From NCBI GenBank assembly GCA_031404455.1, contig JANNHP010000134.1:1-12495 (forward strand): a stretch of DNA of 12,495 nt, written 5' to 3'. Position numbers and translations under genes: made by a program. Origin of the DNA: JANNHP01 sp031404455 (GTDB lineage Bacteria; Planctomycetota; JAJSAM01; JAJVHW01). Below the pieces are notes generated by a model that did not search any database, had not been told where the DNA came from, and was given only the letters and a program-made list of their open reading frames with translations. This document shows positions 11,710 through 12,495 of this stretch, piece after piece. The stretch's first letter is position 1; every line of letters begins with the position of its first letter.

Positions 11710-12495
11710 TTGCAGGAGACGATCCAGCTTCGTGACGCCGAGGAAGAGCGCGCGCTCCTCGGCGGACAGGATCGGACGCTCCGGCTCCTCCGTGAGGCGC
11801 TCGGCCTGCGCATCTTCGCCAGGAAGGGTCTCGTCGTCCTCGACGGCGAGGGCGACCGCCTGAGGGACGGCGTCCGCGTCGTCCGCGAACTCCTCGCGAA
11901 GGTCCGCGAGAAGGGCGATCTCACCGACGACGAGGTCGAGGCCGCGCTCGTCGCGTCCGGGACCCCGCGCAAGGGCCGCGGCGCCTCGGACGACGGCCAC
12001 GACCGCATCCTGAAGGCGCTCGACGACAGCGTCGTCACGCCGCGCACCGCCGGGCAGGCGCGCTACGTCGAGGCGGTCTCGCGCAGCGAGATCGTGTTCG
12101 CGATCGGCCCGGCCGGCACGGGGAAGACCTACCTCGCGGTCGCCATGGCGATCCGCATGATGAAGAAGGGGCTCTTCCGGAAGCTCGTCCTCGTCCGCCC
12201 GGCGGTCGAGGCGGGCGAGCACCTCGGCTTCCTCCCGGGCGACCTGAACGCGAAGGTCAGCCCGTACGTCCGCCCGCTCTACGACGCGATCGGCGACTTC
12301 ATCGAGTTCGGCGAGGTGCGGCGCTACATGGAGCGCGACGTCATCGAGGTCGTCCCGCTCGCCTACATGCGCGGCCGCACGCTCGACAACGCGTTCATCA
12401 TCCTCGACGAGGCGCAGAACACGACGCCCGGCCAGATGCAGATGTTCCTCACGCGCATGGGCCGCAGCTCGCGCGTCGTCGTCACCGGCGACGTG
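11710..12495 (+). CDS. phoH: PhoH-like ATPase (YbeZ type), 3' end outside window
   Basis: The first 262 codons of a PhoH/YbeZ-family P-loop ATPase, a cytoplasmic protein linked in other bacteria with YbeY and ribosome or RNA quality control. The N-terminal part (TIQLRDAEEERALLGGQD, then LRLLREALGLRIFARKG, about 4-41) is the KH-like nucleic-acid-binding region that precedes the ATPase in YbeZ-type PhoH. The ATPase begins near residue 110 (VTPRTAGQARYVEAV) and has Walker A GPAGTGKTYLA at 133-143, RPAVEAGEHLGFLPGD near 168-183, PLAYMRGRTLDNAFIILDEAQNT with Walker B Asp233-Glu234, then TRMG and VTGD at the edge. About 60-100 C-terminal residues are missing. The TTG start is supported by AAAGGAG upstream and by the N-terminal match. 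A ybeY or HD-domain gene would be expected downstream but is beyond the window. Confidence 0.95.
   Translation, partial: MQETIQLRDAEEERALLGGQDRTLRLLREALGLRIFARKGLVVLDGEGDRLRDGVRVVRELLAKVREKGDLTDDEVEAALVASGTPRKGRGASDDGHDRILKALDDSVVTPRTAGQARYVEAVSRSEIVFAIGPAGTGKTYLAVAMAIRMMKKGLFRKLVLVRPAVEAGEHLGFLPGDLNAKVSPYVRPLYDAIGDFIEFGEVRRYMERDVIEVVPLAYMRGRTLDNAFIILDEAQNTTPGQMQMFLTRMGRSSRVVVTGDV

Overview
The window is a very GC-rich, gene-dense bacterial chromosome segment. It has ten protein-coding genes in alternating blocks, two of them cut by the window edges. No tRNA, rRNA, CRISPR or intact insertion sequence is visible. An LpxR-type outer-membrane lipid A deacylase implies a diderm cell with LPS. The extensive use of TTG/GTG starts, the variant CDP-DAG synthase signature and the large secreted repeat protein remind me of Planctomycetota or a similar environmental Gram-negative lineage. 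That assignment is an inference from style, not proven.

Layout. 1-1088 (-): start of a membrane-anchored protein built of carboxypeptidase-regulatory-like Ig folds, running off the left edge. 1232-4558 (+): a tightly packed operon purA - uppS - cdsA - DUF2442. Its genes are joined by three consecutive 4-nt stop/start overlaps (TTGA, GTGA, ATGA). It puts AMP synthesis beside the first steps of undecaprenyl-phosphate and phospholipid supply. 4559-4689: convergent gap holding a 30-bp-arm palindromic repeat whose right arm also encodes the end of the next gene. 7151-4690 (-): ygiQ (radical SAM) coupled by ATGA to a DUF4304 gene. 7242-10846 (+): a secreted beta-solenoid-like repeat protein of 839 aa, then an LpxR-family lipid A deacylase; both are envelope or surface proteins and may be co-transcribed. 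10847-11095: convergent gap with a 24-bp hairpin and nested palindromes. 11620-11096 (-): a FlaR/adenylate-kinase-like P-loop kinase. 11710-12495 (+): phoH (ybeZ type), cut by the right edge.

Most genes are housekeeping. The less ordinary points are the chain of NTGA overlaps using three different start codons, the departure from the GKGK loop in PurA, the DUF2442 gene translationally tied to cdsA, the repeat protein with a duplicated C-terminal domain, and the large palindromes in both convergent gaps, one of which may be a relic of an IS1182-like element. I see no clear sign of a defence system or other undescribed multi-gene system; the best novelty candidate is the surface repeat protein.
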